Shown piece by piece: positions 43,701 through 51,913 of a stretch of 64,000 nt of DNA. Numbering within the stretch: the first letter of the stretch is position 1; every line of letters starts with the position of its first letter. Under the pieces are notes generated by a model. That model saw only the letters and a program-made list of their open reading frames with translations, was not told the DNA's origin and made no database searches. The stretch is from Spongiimicrobium salis (lineage in GTDB: Bacteria > Bacteroidota > Bacteroidia > Flavobacteriales > Flavobacteriaceae). The stretch is taken from contig NZ_JBHEQA010000001.1 of NCBI RefSeq assembly GCF_043678055.1, positions 1,116,001-1,180,000 of the forward strand, in the 5' to 3' direction. A program made the translations under genes and the position numbers.

Positions 43701-46700
43701 TTGGGGAACCTCCAGTGGCAGAAGCTTCCAAAGTCCCTCCTGTAGTAAAACAGCTAAATGCGGCGGTCTGACTTAAGCTGGGTACGATAGGCGCGGGTTC
43801 GCTCAGCGTTGCCGTTAAGCTTGTTGAACAAGTTGTATCATTGACTCGTCTGACATCAATAGTGTAGGCCCCATCTCCTAAATTTGCCGTGGTAGTAACA
43901 GGTGAAACCAAGGAACTTATCCAATTTACCCCTCCGTCAAGAGAGTATTCAAAGCCCGTTGCAGCATCAAAATTGGCCACTTCAAAACGTATGGCGCCAT
44001 CAGTATTTCCAGGACAACTTGGGGCTATGGTTCCTAAGACCGTTGCCCTAAATTCTTGGGCATCTTCCACTTCTACGGCAATATCTACGGTTTTTTCACA
44101 GCTTTCCGGAAGCTGGTAGGCCTCTATATCATCTAAAATAAGGTGATTCCCAAAATCACTATTCAAATTGGTGCGCAGTACAATATCCACGCTAGTATTT
44201 GCCCCAGGATTTAGAACAACCTGGCGATTATGCCAGTCGTCCGCATTGGAATTTTTAGGAATTTCCGCCGTGGCGATACGCTGAATTACGGTACCGGTAC
44301 CATCTACCAGTTCGATCAATATTTCGGGATTATTCCCCGTAGCCGTAGTACGCAACAGGTTATAGGCCCAAAGGGAAAGATTAATCTCTCTATTGGGCAA
44401 AACTTCAATACCTCTTCGCGCCCAAAGCACGTTCATATCTCCCGCCAAGGTACTTACCGCAATGGCCAAAAACCTTCCATCGGTAAGCCCTGTATGGTCA
44501 TTGGGATTTCTCCAAAGCGGAATGGGATTGGTCACCACATTGGTAACCGTATACTCCCCGTTGACCAAAATTCCAGCCGGTCCAAGATTACAATTGGTCA
44601 TTGTTCCATCTTGGGGTTCATAACAATAGCCCGGTCCTATCTCAGCGATCGATGTAGTGGGCCCTGCACCAAAACCTTCGTAGAACAAATTGGTTCGGCT
44701 CAGCGTATTTATCGGGCTATACCCTATGGTCAGGTTGTGGGTCCCGTTGGTCACATTGGTAAATATTGCATTATCCGAAGGGGTATTAGTACTTCCGTTG
44801 AGCGCATAAGAATAGCCAAAGTCCGCAGTATTGGAGGGTATGGCCGTAATTGTACCCAAACCATCACAATCATAGGTAACATTTGTGGTAAAACTTGGAT
44901 CCGGAACTTCATTGGGTACGCTCAAATCCATTGGGAAAGTACAACCCAAATCATCCTGAATCACCAATTGGTAATCTCCGGGCGATAGGCGTTGTTCATT
45001 GATGGCCGTAAAACTACTCCCTCCATCAAAGCTATACTGATAAGGAGCTTGACCTCCATTCGCATTGATTATTTTTACCAAAGCCCCGCTCGGATTACAG
45101 GAAGCATCCTCAACAATGGCAGAAGAAGCGGTAAGCCTAAAAGGTTGGTCGATCTGATAGTCAAAGTTTTCTACACAGGCCGTTGATCCACTACCACTGG
45201 AATCCATTACCGTAATGGTATATTGCCCTGCTGCAAGATTGACGAAAGTAGCTGCTGCCTGATAGCTAAGTCCTCCATCCAAACTGTATTGATAAGGTGC
45301 GGTACCTCCAGTAACCGCTACGGTCATAGAAGCCGTAGCACTATCTGCACAGCCAATAGGGGTATGGGATGCGGAAATGGACAACCCATCCAAATCTTCT
45401 ACGCGCACGGTATTGGAAAGAGCATAACACCCACTCCCATCCCGAACGATAAATACATAATCTCCTTCTTCATTGGGAAAATAGGTCGGCGGGGTACCAC
45501 GGTATCCAAACAAAAAGCTTGGTGTGCTCTGATAGGCTGTATTGGGCACGCTGGGTTGATCGGGATATAAGGGTACACCATCTTTACTCCAAATGGCCAT
45601 TTCGTATACCGGATTGGGTTGTCCTCCAGAAGGGGTCAAGTTTACGATTCCCGCAGTACAAGTGATATTTGCTGCCGTTACGGCACCCAAACTAAGATCG
45701 GGAATACGCGATACCGTAATTTGTTGCTGATCAAAACAACCATCCTGGGTACGGGTAATCACGATATAGTTTTCCGGATTTACATTGGAAAAGATATAGG
45801 TATTGTCATTCAATGCAGGTTGACTGCTCACCAAAGATCCCTGTCCCCCGTTGCTTCCATCGTCCAACCGGAGTTCATAACTATAATTGGGGAGGGCATT
45901 CAATGCTTGGACCGAAATGGTTCCCAGGTCATTGCAATCTGCCGGCGTACTGCTTAAGTTCACCCTAAAATCCCGCTCCAATATCCCAATATCAGCAGTT
46001 TCAAAAATACAGCTGCCTACTATTGGAGTTCCATCAACAGGACTTAATTGGGTAACCTGAACTTTATAGGTCCCATTGGTGTTGATATCAAAATTAGGTC
46101 CATTGTTCGCCGAAAAAGGAACGACCACACTATTATCTGAAATATCGATCAATTGAAAACCATAGTCAGCTCCTATATTGGTAATACGTATGTTTCCAGG
46201 AGTACTGCATAAGATGTCTGAAGAGATTACATCGATATCCAAATTGTTTTTGAACACATTAAAATAAAAACGGCTAAAGCATCCATTTTGGTAGTTGATC
46301 GTAACACTGTACTCCCCTTCCTCCCTAAGGGTAATATTATCACCATTGGCCACGGTGTTCCAGGTACAGTTTCTATTTTTATTGGCACAATCATCTCCGG
46401 TATCCGAGCAACTAGCCTCATCCAATTTGGTCCAAACAATACTCTGGGCATCGGTAATTCCCAATTGAATCGTAGCTTCATCATTAGCGCCACATAAAAA
46501 GATTTTGGGCAGTATATCTCCATCTATAGGACAGGTAGCTATTTCTCCTTGTAGATCATTATCTGGATTGACATCACTGTTCACTTGATTGAAATAGTCT
46601 ACAATGGGATTGGTTTGTGTTGCACCAAAACGCTCTACAGTAATTCGTTCCACGAGATCAGGACAGCTTCCATTGGCAGATTTCTCCACAATATATTCTC

Positions 46701-49700
46701 CAACAACAGTGACCAACAACGTACTGGGATCTCCGTCTGGATCTCCATCGTTCAAAGGCGTATCCGCAGCATCCACTTGTCCATTCCCGTTGGTATCCAA
46801 CACCCAATTATAGGTAACAAATCCCGCTCCGGCGGCCAATACTACATCATCACCACAAAGTTGAACGGTTCTGGATTCATTACAATTGGTCAAATCATTC
46901 AGGATGGAATTCCGGGCCACTTCTGGCGTTCTGGGACAAGCCGTTATGCTATTGGATCCATTTTCATCGGTAAAAACATTGGGATTCGTTGTCCCTTGAT
47001 AGGTAGAAAAAGCTAAGTTTTCCAACTGGGACGAGCAGGCGGCAACAAAATCCGAACAACTCGATGCAATGGTCACAGCAATTCTAATACTATATTCCGG
47101 ATCTCCTACTTCTACCAAAGCATCTGGAATGCTAAAGTTTAAGGTCCGCGTAGCTGTATCGTAAGTATAAGTCGTCCCTATGGCGTCCGAGGTATCCACA
47201 TTGTCCAAAGTGACATTATGGGGCAATACATCCCGAATACTATAATTTATGGCATTATCGTCTCCCGTATTTTGAAACCGCAATACGTATTCAAAACTTT
47301 GTCCAAGGCTTACGCCTTGTCCATTGATATCGTTGCCTCCCAAGTCTTCAGAAGTATTTCCCAAAAGGATTTCCGGAGCAACCACTGCAGTATAAGATGC
47401 TGTGGTGACTGTACCATCCGTAGGATCTACCATAGGCACTCCTGTTCCATACACCCCTCCATCGCCTCCATCGGCATTGGCGTCTTTATAGAACTCATTG
47501 GCATCGCTACAGCCATCGCCATCACTGTCTAAGTCTAAATGATTGGGAATACCATCAGTATCCAAATCACAAGCCGCTGTATATAGAAGGCCACTCATAT
47601 TGGTGGGTCCGGTAAGGGCCTGTCCCACAGTAAGCGTATGGTTTCCAGAAGAACTCCAATCATAGCTAATAGCCGGAGTGGTGAGCACCATAGGCTCCAA
47701 GGGGCCGTTGGAAGTTCTGGACCCCAAAAGTTCAAAGTTCCCTAAGGCGTCTATCACTATACGCAATAACGGCCTTCCCGGAGAACCGGATAAGGTATAT
47801 ATCTGGGCTATTCCATTCTCCCCGTAGGTAGTACCATCCAAAAACCTAGCTTGGTTTCCTATGGTATTTTGAAATTGAATTTCCCCTGCGATATCCGTTC
47901 CATTGATTTGAAGGTTTAAAGAGTTGTCCAGACTGAAAATATCAAGGATAAGGTGATTTGGCGTACTAGACAGCGGACTGATATGTGCCATGCCTCCAGA
48001 AATATTAAAACTTGAGCCATTGCACTCTTCTTCATCATAAATACCATCATTATCATCATCCAAATCTGTACTGTCATTAACTCCATCATTGTCATAGTCA
48101 TTGTGCACGGTGATATGTGCAGAAAGATTGTCTTCCGTAATATTATTGTCTATTTGATCTTGAGTGTTCGTAACGGTATTTGTTAGGCTCAATAAGGGCA
48201 AGGTATCGATCTCATCGCCGCGAACTTCCAATTCCAAAACTGCAGTTTCGCCTGCATTGAGCCTTCCAATATTCCAGAGATTCCCATTCCATGTTCCCGA
48301 AATGGTAAAGCTGGATACTAGGGAAAGCCCCGTTGGTATATTATCGGTGATTTGAAGGTTGGTCACCGGACCAATCCCTAAATTCCGAACGTGGATTCTG
48401 AAGGTAGCCGTCTCCCCTTCCATAATTTCTGCCTTGTCCACCGTCTTATTGATGACCACATCAGGATCACAATAATAGGCTGAAATAGGTTGTGAATCAT
48501 AGGTACAGGGTCCTTTGGTTCCTCGAACAAAATAATCTCCCGCAGTGGTAGGAGTATAACTCGGTCCGTTGGCGCCAGGAATAAGCACGCCATCACCAAA
48601 CCATTGATAGGCATCAAAATTTCCGGTAGCCTCAAAAATAGAAGCTCCGGCAAAACAACCGCCTCCGCCTCTAATTTCCAAGTTTACTTCGGGCACGGTA
48701 TCGAATCCTGAGAAATATCCTGCGACACCTCTTGCACCATTAAATCCAAAAAATCCAACGGCAATGGGTCCGGTAGATCGCACACTTACATCTCCATTTA
48801 AATTCGGGATAAAAAACGTTTTCCAATCGGTGGATCCCGCTACCGGTACTGAAGCCGGTAATGGCACAACACCACTTCCATCGTTCACCACAATATTTGC
48901 ATCCGGTGTATTTACCGCAGCAATAATGGTGACACCCCCATTTACGAGCGTCCCCGCCATATTTCTGATATCCGGAATATTATCCATAACATCAGGAAGC
49001 AAACAATTTACGGGAGCTACAAAATTAAGGCCTTGGGTATATACTTGACTTGCACCAGCCATACATTGGTAGGCGTATACATCTTTTGAGGTTTGCACAA
49101 ACATATTGGCACCCACGGTATTGGAGGAATAAAAACTGCTGGGAACCTCAAAATATTCCCCATTGTTGATTGTGGCTACCGGAGTGGCAGACCCATTAAT
49201 AAAAATCTGGGTGTTATCTGCAGTAGCAATAATCAAGGGAAATTCTGTAGCGCCATTGGTACCGCCATTCCCCCGAACAAATACATAATCTTTTCCCAAT
49301 CTATTTTCAGGTACCGGCTGATCGATTCCGGCATCACGGTTTCCAGAATTTTGCTGTCTCCCAAAATTTAGGGACCCATTGCTGATCACGATATCCTTAT
49401 CAGATACAATTGAGGCTCCTATCCATCCATCCCGATGCGCCGGAGATTGGGCCAGATACGCTTCAAACACAAAAGATTCATTCGCATTTAAGGTAATTTG
49501 ATAGGTGTCCGCCGTAATGCCTCCAACATTATTCTGCAGCCTGAACTCACATGCCGGGTCATAACCAAAAACATTGACAACCGTATTATCTTCCGTTGCC
49601 ATAATTCCCAAGGTGTTGGATTTGGAGCTGTGTGCTCCCAAATTGGGAACACCTCCCCATTTAAAACGGGTTCCCATAGCCACGCGACCTTTGGAGGTCA

Positions 49701-50094
49701 GAGAAGCGGCTTGAGCCGAGGAATACCCTCTGTAATTCACATAGAATCTATTTCCACTAGGGGATTCAAAGCGCAGTCCACTATTATTGAGTACAATTCC
49801 GGTATTGCTATTGTTTACCAGCGTAATATTATTATCGCCGTTCCCCAGCGTATACACTGCCGGATTCACATTAGAAATGGAGAAGGTAGCCACTGGGGTG
49901 GGATTGGTTCCCCGGTATGCATTTACCGTAAAGGTAGTAGGTTCTGGAGTAGATAAATAAATAGCCTGTTGACGAATGGCCTGATTATTCCGACCTTGTT
50001 TTAAAGGTGGAAGGTAATGTAGGTCACTCAATTGCGCATTGCTGGAAAAACAGGCTCCTATTACCAATAACAAATAGAGCAATTTCCGTATCAT
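37774..50094 (-). CDS. Giant T9SS-secreted adhesin with SprB repeats (4106 aa)
   Basis: Signal peptide at 1-20 (FSSNAQ). Then an IgGFc-binding-like N-terminal region (about 35-510), an Ig/PKD-like segment (about 510-555) and a DUF11 domain (about 555-660). A thrombospondin-3-like Ca site (DNDGVNDSTDLDDDNDGIYD, about 668-690) and a second DUF11 region (about 905-1010) follow. From about 1480 to 4010 there are more than twenty SprB-type repeats with the pattern C-x-G-x2-G-x-I, Y-x-Y-S-L-D-G-G and G-x-Y-x-V. An unrelated jelly-roll-like domain (about 1800-2000, YEGFGAGPTTSIAEIGPGYC) interrupts them. The last ~90 residues are a type B T9SS sorting domain (FFTPDGDGVNDSWIPRNI, then FDRYGRRVYK). SprB itself drives gliding. 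No SprF/PorP gene is adjacent. Confidence 0.93.
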   Translation of the reverse strand: MIRKLLYLLLVIGACFSSNAQLSDLHYLPPLKQGRNNQAIRQQAIYLSTPEPTTFTVNAYRGTNPTPVATFSISNVNPAVYTLGNGDNNITLVNNSNTGIVLNNSGLRFESPSGNRFYVNYRGYSSAQAASLTSKGRVAMGTRFKWGGVPNLGAHSSKSNTLGIMATEDNTVVNVFGYDPACEFRLQNNVGGITADTYQITLNANESFVFEAYLAQSPAHRDGWIGASIVSDKDIVISNGSLNFGRQQNSGNRDAGIDQPVPENRLGKDYVFVRGNGGTNGATEFPLIIATADNTQIFINGSATPVATINNGEYFEVPSSFYSSNTVGANMFVQTSKDVYAYQCMAGASQVYTQGLNFVAPVNCLLPDVMDNIPDIRNMAGTLVNGGVTIIAAVNTPDANIVVNDGSGVVPLPASVPVAGSTDWKTFFIPNLNGDVSVRSTGPIAVGFFGFNGARGVAGYFSGFDTVPEVNLEIRGGGGCFAGASIFEATGNFDAYQWFGDGVLIPGANGPSYTPTTAGDYFVRGTKGPCTYDSQPISAYYCDPDVVINKTVDKAEIMEGETATFRIHVRNLGIGPVTNLQITDNIPTGLSLVSSFTISGTWNGNLWNIGRLNAGETAVLELEVRGDEIDTLPLLSLTNTVTNTQDQIDNNITEDNLSAHITVHNDYDNDGVNDSTDLDDDNDGIYDEEECNGSSFNISGGMAHISPLSSTPNHLILDIFSLDNSLNLQINGTDIAGEIQFQNTIGNQARFLDGTTYGENGIAQIYTLSGSPGRPLLRIVIDALGNFELLGSRTSNGPLEPMVLTTPAISYDWSSSGNHTLTVGQALTGPTNMSGLLYTAACDLDTDGIPNHLDLDSDGDGCSDANEFYKDANADGGDGGVYGTGVPMVDPTDGTVTTASYTAVVAPEILLGNTSEDLGGNDINGQGVSLGQSFEYVLRFQNTGDDNAINYSIRDVLPHNVTLDNVDTSDAIGTTYTYDTATRTLNFSIPDALVEVGDPEYSIRIAVTIASSCSDFVAACSSQLENLAFSTYQGTTNPNVFTDENGSNSITACPRTPEVARNSILNDLTNCNESRTVQLCGDDVVLAAGAGFVTYNWVLDTNGNGQVDAADTPLNDGDPDGDPSTLLVTVVGEYIVEKSANGSCPDLVERITVERFGATQTNPIVDYFNQVNSDVNPDNDLQGEIATCPIDGDILPKIFLCGANDEATIQLGITDAQSIVWTKLDEASCSDTGDDCANKNRNCTWNTVANGDNITLREEGEYSVTINYQNGCFSRFYFNVFKNNLDIDVISSDILCSTPGNIRITNIGADYGFQLIDISDNSVVVPFSANNGPNFDINTNGTYKVQVTQLSPVDGTPIVGSCIFETADIGILERDFRVNLSSTPADCNDLGTISVQALNALPNYSYELRLDDGSNGGQGSLVSSQPALNDNTYIFSNVNPENYIVITRTQDGCFDQQQITVSRIPDLSLGAVTAANITCTAGIVNLTPSGGQPNPVYEMAIWSKDGVPLYPDQPSVPNTAYQSTPSFLFGYRGTPPTYFPNEEGDYVFIVRDGSGCYALSNTVRVEDLDGLSISASHTPIGCADSATASMTVAVTGGTAPYQYSLDGGLSYQAAATFVNLAAGQYTITVMDSSGSGSTACVENFDYQIDQPFRLTASSAIVEDASCNPSGALVKIINANGGQAPYQYSFDGGSSFTAINEQRLSPGDYQLVIQDDLGCTFPMDLSVPNEVPDPSFTTNVTYDCDGLGTITAIPSNTADFGYSYALNGSTNTPSDNAIFTNVTNGTHNLTIGYSPINTLSRTNLFYEGFGAGPTTSIAEIGPGYCYEPQDGTMTNCNLGPAGILVNGEYTVTNVVTNPIPLWRNPNDHTGLTDGRFLAIAVSTLAGDMNVLWARRGIEVLPNREINLSLWAYNLLRTTATGNNPEILIELVDGTGTVIQRIATAEIPKNSNADDWHNRQVVLNPGANTSVDIVLRTNLNSDFGNHLILDDIEAYQLPESCEKTVDIAVEVEDAQEFRATVLGTIAPSCPGNTDGAIRFEVANFDAATGFEYSLDGGVNWISSLVSPVTTTANLGDGAYTIDVRRVNDTTCSTSLTATLSEPAPIVPSLSQTAAFSCFTTGGTLEASATGGSPSYEYQLEDSSNTIVVAYQSNSTFTNIADGDYVVRVRDQNGCEEVSTTAVTINPPVAIAFDVSATTCYDGQNNASITVTVNAGNGNYNFSLNGGAWVAPTPASSNTYTFSGLSDGSYDVEVTDAFGCTSNITIVDILPRLTAQVDVLNVSACADGSIDVNASGGDGNFVYAFVNNGTTVQDSDFGSASSLSITNATIGDYDVYVRDHSGTSPYCQFMETVTVSSNPTLAFTATPTAAVCFGDQGSIDVNISSGLAPYTFELIDLDHSVSNQIQFFVLSPTKTYFNLTPGNYNVRITDSSGCSQTISNIEVTQPDELTATVTGVTPATCTGDVNDFGFEFSGYPTTLGTIEFSADGGATWIGDNSVPGTTDRLTGYLSGDTVQPSMRTVDGAGNTVCQTDLPPFIIPFPLDDLDITISAVVVNCDELRVRVQGSEGVAPYEYALSDDPANFDIATATWILGGATDILGNTVPAGHGMYEWVGLVPGKTYVFYVRDDNGCVRQSNVNVNDITTNPMEIIATVRPSCNGANNGEITYTITDTDGVTEPNMNWTLFDINDNVVTSSGGNIAYTNTVTISNLAAGEYYIVVTQVDAGGLTQCSSGSENDLLEELDPITANLNKIQDISCEAGGMIAINAIQGGGGMYTYTVTGPAPFTTITGTTDNPVEIPANSPAGNYTVEISDQYGCSYPLGSIALDLSPNPVISSVVVDNCTSAPSVTINATSSAPHILYSLDGGTTYEDNAGVFTNVSPGNYTVFIRDGNGCTASSSIEVHPSLQATAVVAENLGCGAGQEAELLLEVTSGSGSYDYEIQDTSGTVVARQALVPPLRVPITAAETYTVSIYDNNTASPECFRTFSLEIPPAIVPDFTAIPTAISCFGNTDGTIVVAQVNNGNNPLTYSLIPNNGSFNATTNAFENLPGGTYEVIATGPNGCTTSISTIVVDEPNDISFDLPTVTPFGCSSGNTTNNASISINTASILGGSGNFVRFEFEDDGSGTILQNGSDATYISTDFNGGDILVRVYDDTGCSAQTRVNIPAYDQLINASISIDDAISCGNLGEDITIDVTGSISNYTSNPTNYEFALLSSGVFQASNQFADLAVGNYTFVIRNVNTACEITIDHVVEEPNTFDVTVEKLSDAVCFGDDGTIRLLMADATYSGSFSWNIYNTNGTPADRSDDGAPILMGTSPDFGPTMAIAVPAGNYVVEVTQDSFPACTQLRTFSISTPTAAISLAPVTTIGVGCTNDQGSATLQPQGGMAPYDIQWTNTNTGTSGTISQVNMHIFQNLVAGQYDIEVTDALGCVRNFANAFELLLPDAISGNITATALNCEGDTDASVSITLDPRNVSADYRYILNTYSDALGSVVLQQTASQPTPTFTNLGAGFYSISVLDDMDCTFESNILEIIDPVAPGGFLLTSTLLSCQVAAELELTATGGTAPYMWSVDGVTFNAMNEINGANTHLFQNLAAGTYQYYIRDSFNCISTLSNEITIDPIENLTLTLDTSAAVINCHGESSALIEATAAGGLGNYQYGLFADQSLSTEIRPYQNQGIFADLPHGTYYVSVQSEDCQTTSVEILIAEPAPLVIDPLVTNISCHGGEDGSIVLNSQGGSGSYQYAISPNLNQFDDDSVFDGLSAGDYTVIAQDSNGCFEVFDFTITEPSLLEMDLVSTPEICAGDQDGTIDVMITGGTPPYSTSLNSNNDADFVTGRVRFNALASGSYVVFVRDAMGCVTNQLIDIEAGANLSARVEMVYECSGDVPNNRMVLSLEDDSTSADLLYGLDTVDTSNMVLVPDFQNLSPGQHFVTIAHANGCINTINFEVEDFAPLTLTLEQRDFNEITAIASGGKTGYTYYFNAVDNGTDNTYYIRETGTYTVRVVDDNGCESTAQIFMEFIDIEIPKFFTPDGDGVNDSWIPRNIEAYPNIFINIFDRYGRRVYKIEDNAEGWNGLYNDANLPTGDYWYLIKLNGAEDRREFIGSFTLYR

Positions 50095-50234
50095 GGGTTC
50101 AACGTTTATAAGATTTGGCTACTTTGAACTCCAAAACAAATACAACTTAATGGCTTCAGCAATAATATGTTGTCAAACAAGGCAATTTTGTGGGTAACCT
50201 TAGCCTGTCGGAAAAACGGCAAGATCGTAAGAAG

Positions 50235-50268
50235 TTCATAGCGGTCTTTTCCGAAAATCCGCTATGAA
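50235..50268. other. Strong hairpin upstream of the giant adhesin
   Basis: TTCATAGCGG (50235-50244) pairs perfectly with CCGCTATGAA (50259-50268). Inside, TTTTC pairs with GAAAA, making about 15 pairs with a tiny loop. No T-run follows on either strand. It lies 140 bases before the adhesin start, in its possible 5' leader. Confidence 0.55.
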
Positions 50269-50292
50269 GAAATACCAGTCGTATTAAAATTA

Positions 50293-50332
50293 AAAATGGA
50301 GGTATCTCCGCTTTAGGAAACACCTCCATTTT
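50293..50332 (-). terminator. Terminator of the LRR-like lipoprotein gene
   Basis: AAAATGGAGGT and ACCTCCATTTT are perfect 11-base arms with an 18-base loop. On the minus strand TTTTTAATTTT follows. It lies 19 bases after the stop at 50351. Confidence 0.8.
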
Positions 50333-50350
50333 CACAGGACAGAAAACCTG

Positions 50351-51808
50351 TTAATTGTATATTCTAATATCATTTCCATTAGCTTCCAAACTTTGGACAT
50401 ATCCTGCAGAATTGGTAGATAGTTCCCCACGAACATCCACATCTAAATTCTGGATATTGGGATTGGTATTGACCAAATTCCCTAGAAACGCTTCTACTTG
50501 AGCGGCGGAAACAAATTTATCGGCAAAAATTTTCCCAACGTTTTGAATGGAAGACAACCTAAAATCCAACGTTCCATCGGCGGGCATACCTTGATCGGTA
50601 AGATGCGTGACTTCCTCTGCACTAACCAACTGACTTACATTAAATACTTCCAAATCATTGGATCCCCAAATCACTAGTTTCGTTCCTACTTGGGAAAGTG
50701 CTCCAAAATCGGCAGCCAACAAGGCAGGATTTTGATGAATTCTCATTTCTCTGGTCACCTCTGTCAATACAGGAAAGGCCATATTTTGTAGTTGATTGTT
50801 CTCCGAAAAATCCAAGTTTGCATTGATGAACGACAAACGTTCAAAATTACTTTGTGTAAGCAATGGATTGGCCTTTATTAAAAAATTTCCAGTACGTATC
50901 TCTTCCAAAAGTGGAAAGTTAATGCGTGAAAGCTGAGTACAGGAAGATATGGACATACTTCCCAAATGGACATCACCATTGTTATTCCCGCTCGTATCGG
51001 TACTTATATCGCCGATCACACTGCGCAATTGTGGGAAATCGATTTCTTCCAGTAGGGCCACATCACGTAACGTAAAGCTTTTGATTTCTTGCAAGGCATT
51101 GAAATTCATTTGGGCCACTATGACATCCTGAAACAATAACCTCCCATCAATAGTTTGTAATTGTGGAAAATTCGCATTTTGCATGGAAACGGAAGAAATA
51201 AAAATTTCTTGTCCTACATTGCTAAGTCTTGGAAAATTTATGTTAGTATTCCCGTTCCCAACGACAACCAAACTTAATCGATCTAGGCTTTCCAATCGAT
51301 CGGCGCGAATCTCGTTTAAAGCTGTGCTTTCTGCAATGGATAGCACTCCAGTAGTCCGGAGTACAGGAAAACTGATTTCGGTGAGTACCGTATTATTGCT
51401 CAACTGAATTTGATCGTCTACCCGTTCTAAATTAGGGACAAGCACCTCTTCAAGATCCGCATTATTGAAAATCAATAACCGATTTCCCAATGCGGTGAAT
51501 GTAGAAAGATCGATCTGCGTTAATCCAGTGGTATTACTTATAGTAATCCAAGTGGTCAAGGTGCCTCCGTCCCGATCAATAATGGCTTGGGCCTCTTCAT
51601 TGGAAATAGCTCCTTCAATGGTAATTACCGGAAGGCCTTCTTGCATGGAACTACCATCTTCTGGAGGGGTATTGTCCGGGGACGATGGATTTGTAGGATT
51701 CTCACTCTGGGGAGTCATGTCTCCTGAAACATCTTCGGAACTACAGGAAGAAAAGGTCAAGGATAAAATGATTCCTAATTGTAGTAGGTTTTTTTTTCGA
51801 AATAACAT
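50351..51808 (-). CDS. Lipoprotein with leucine-rich / receptor-L-like repeats (485 aa)
   Basis: The chosen start (MLFRKKNLLQLGIILSLTFS) gives a lipobox FSSC with Cys22. A Ser/Pro/Glu-rich linker (about 28-60) follows, then about fifteen repeats of roughly 24 residues. They are of the form L.EISFPVLRTTGVLSIAES and INFPRLSNVGQEIFISSVSM. These are like the receptor L-domain and BspA-type leucine-rich repeats, a curved surface for binding. It should be exported to the cell surface. A start at 51877 adds 23 basic residues. It lies upstream of the giant adhesin in the same direction but is separated from it by its own terminator. Confidence 0.78.
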   Translation of the reverse strand: MLFRKKNLLQLGIILSLTFSSCSSEDVSGDMTPQSENPTNPSSPDNTPPEDGSSMQEGLPVITIEGAISNEEAQAIIDRDGGTLTTWITISNTTGLTQIDLSTFTALGNRLLIFNNADLEEVLVPNLERVDDQIQLSNNTVLTEISFPVLRTTGVLSIAESTALNEIRADRLESLDRLSLVVVGNGNTNINFPRLSNVGQEIFISSVSMQNANFPQLQTIDGRLLFQDVIVAQMNFNALQEIKSFTLRDVALLEEIDFPQLRSVIGDISTDTSGNNNGDVHLGSMSISSCTQLSRINFPLLEEIRTGNFLIKANPLLTQSNFERLSFINANLDFSENNQLQNMAFPVLTEVTREMRIHQNPALLAADFGALSQVGTKLVIWGSNDLEVFNVSQLVSAEEVTHLTDQGMPADGTLDFRLSSIQNVGKIFADKFVSAAQVEAFLGNLVNTNPNIQNLDVDVRGELSTNSAGYVQSLEANGNDIRIYN

Positions 51809-51913
51809 AAAGAAAAGTTTTGGTTGGTTCTGTTTAACGCGAGGTCTTTTTTTATATTGCATCAATGGTTGATCCATCTAGATTAACTAATTTACACGCC
51901 AAAATCGGGAAGC

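Noticed and set aside
37774..50094. Possible CRISPR or tandem DNA repeats
   Set aside because: Repeats are at protein level only, about 80-90 residues long and strongly diverged in DNA. No CRISPR array is seen anywhere in the window.
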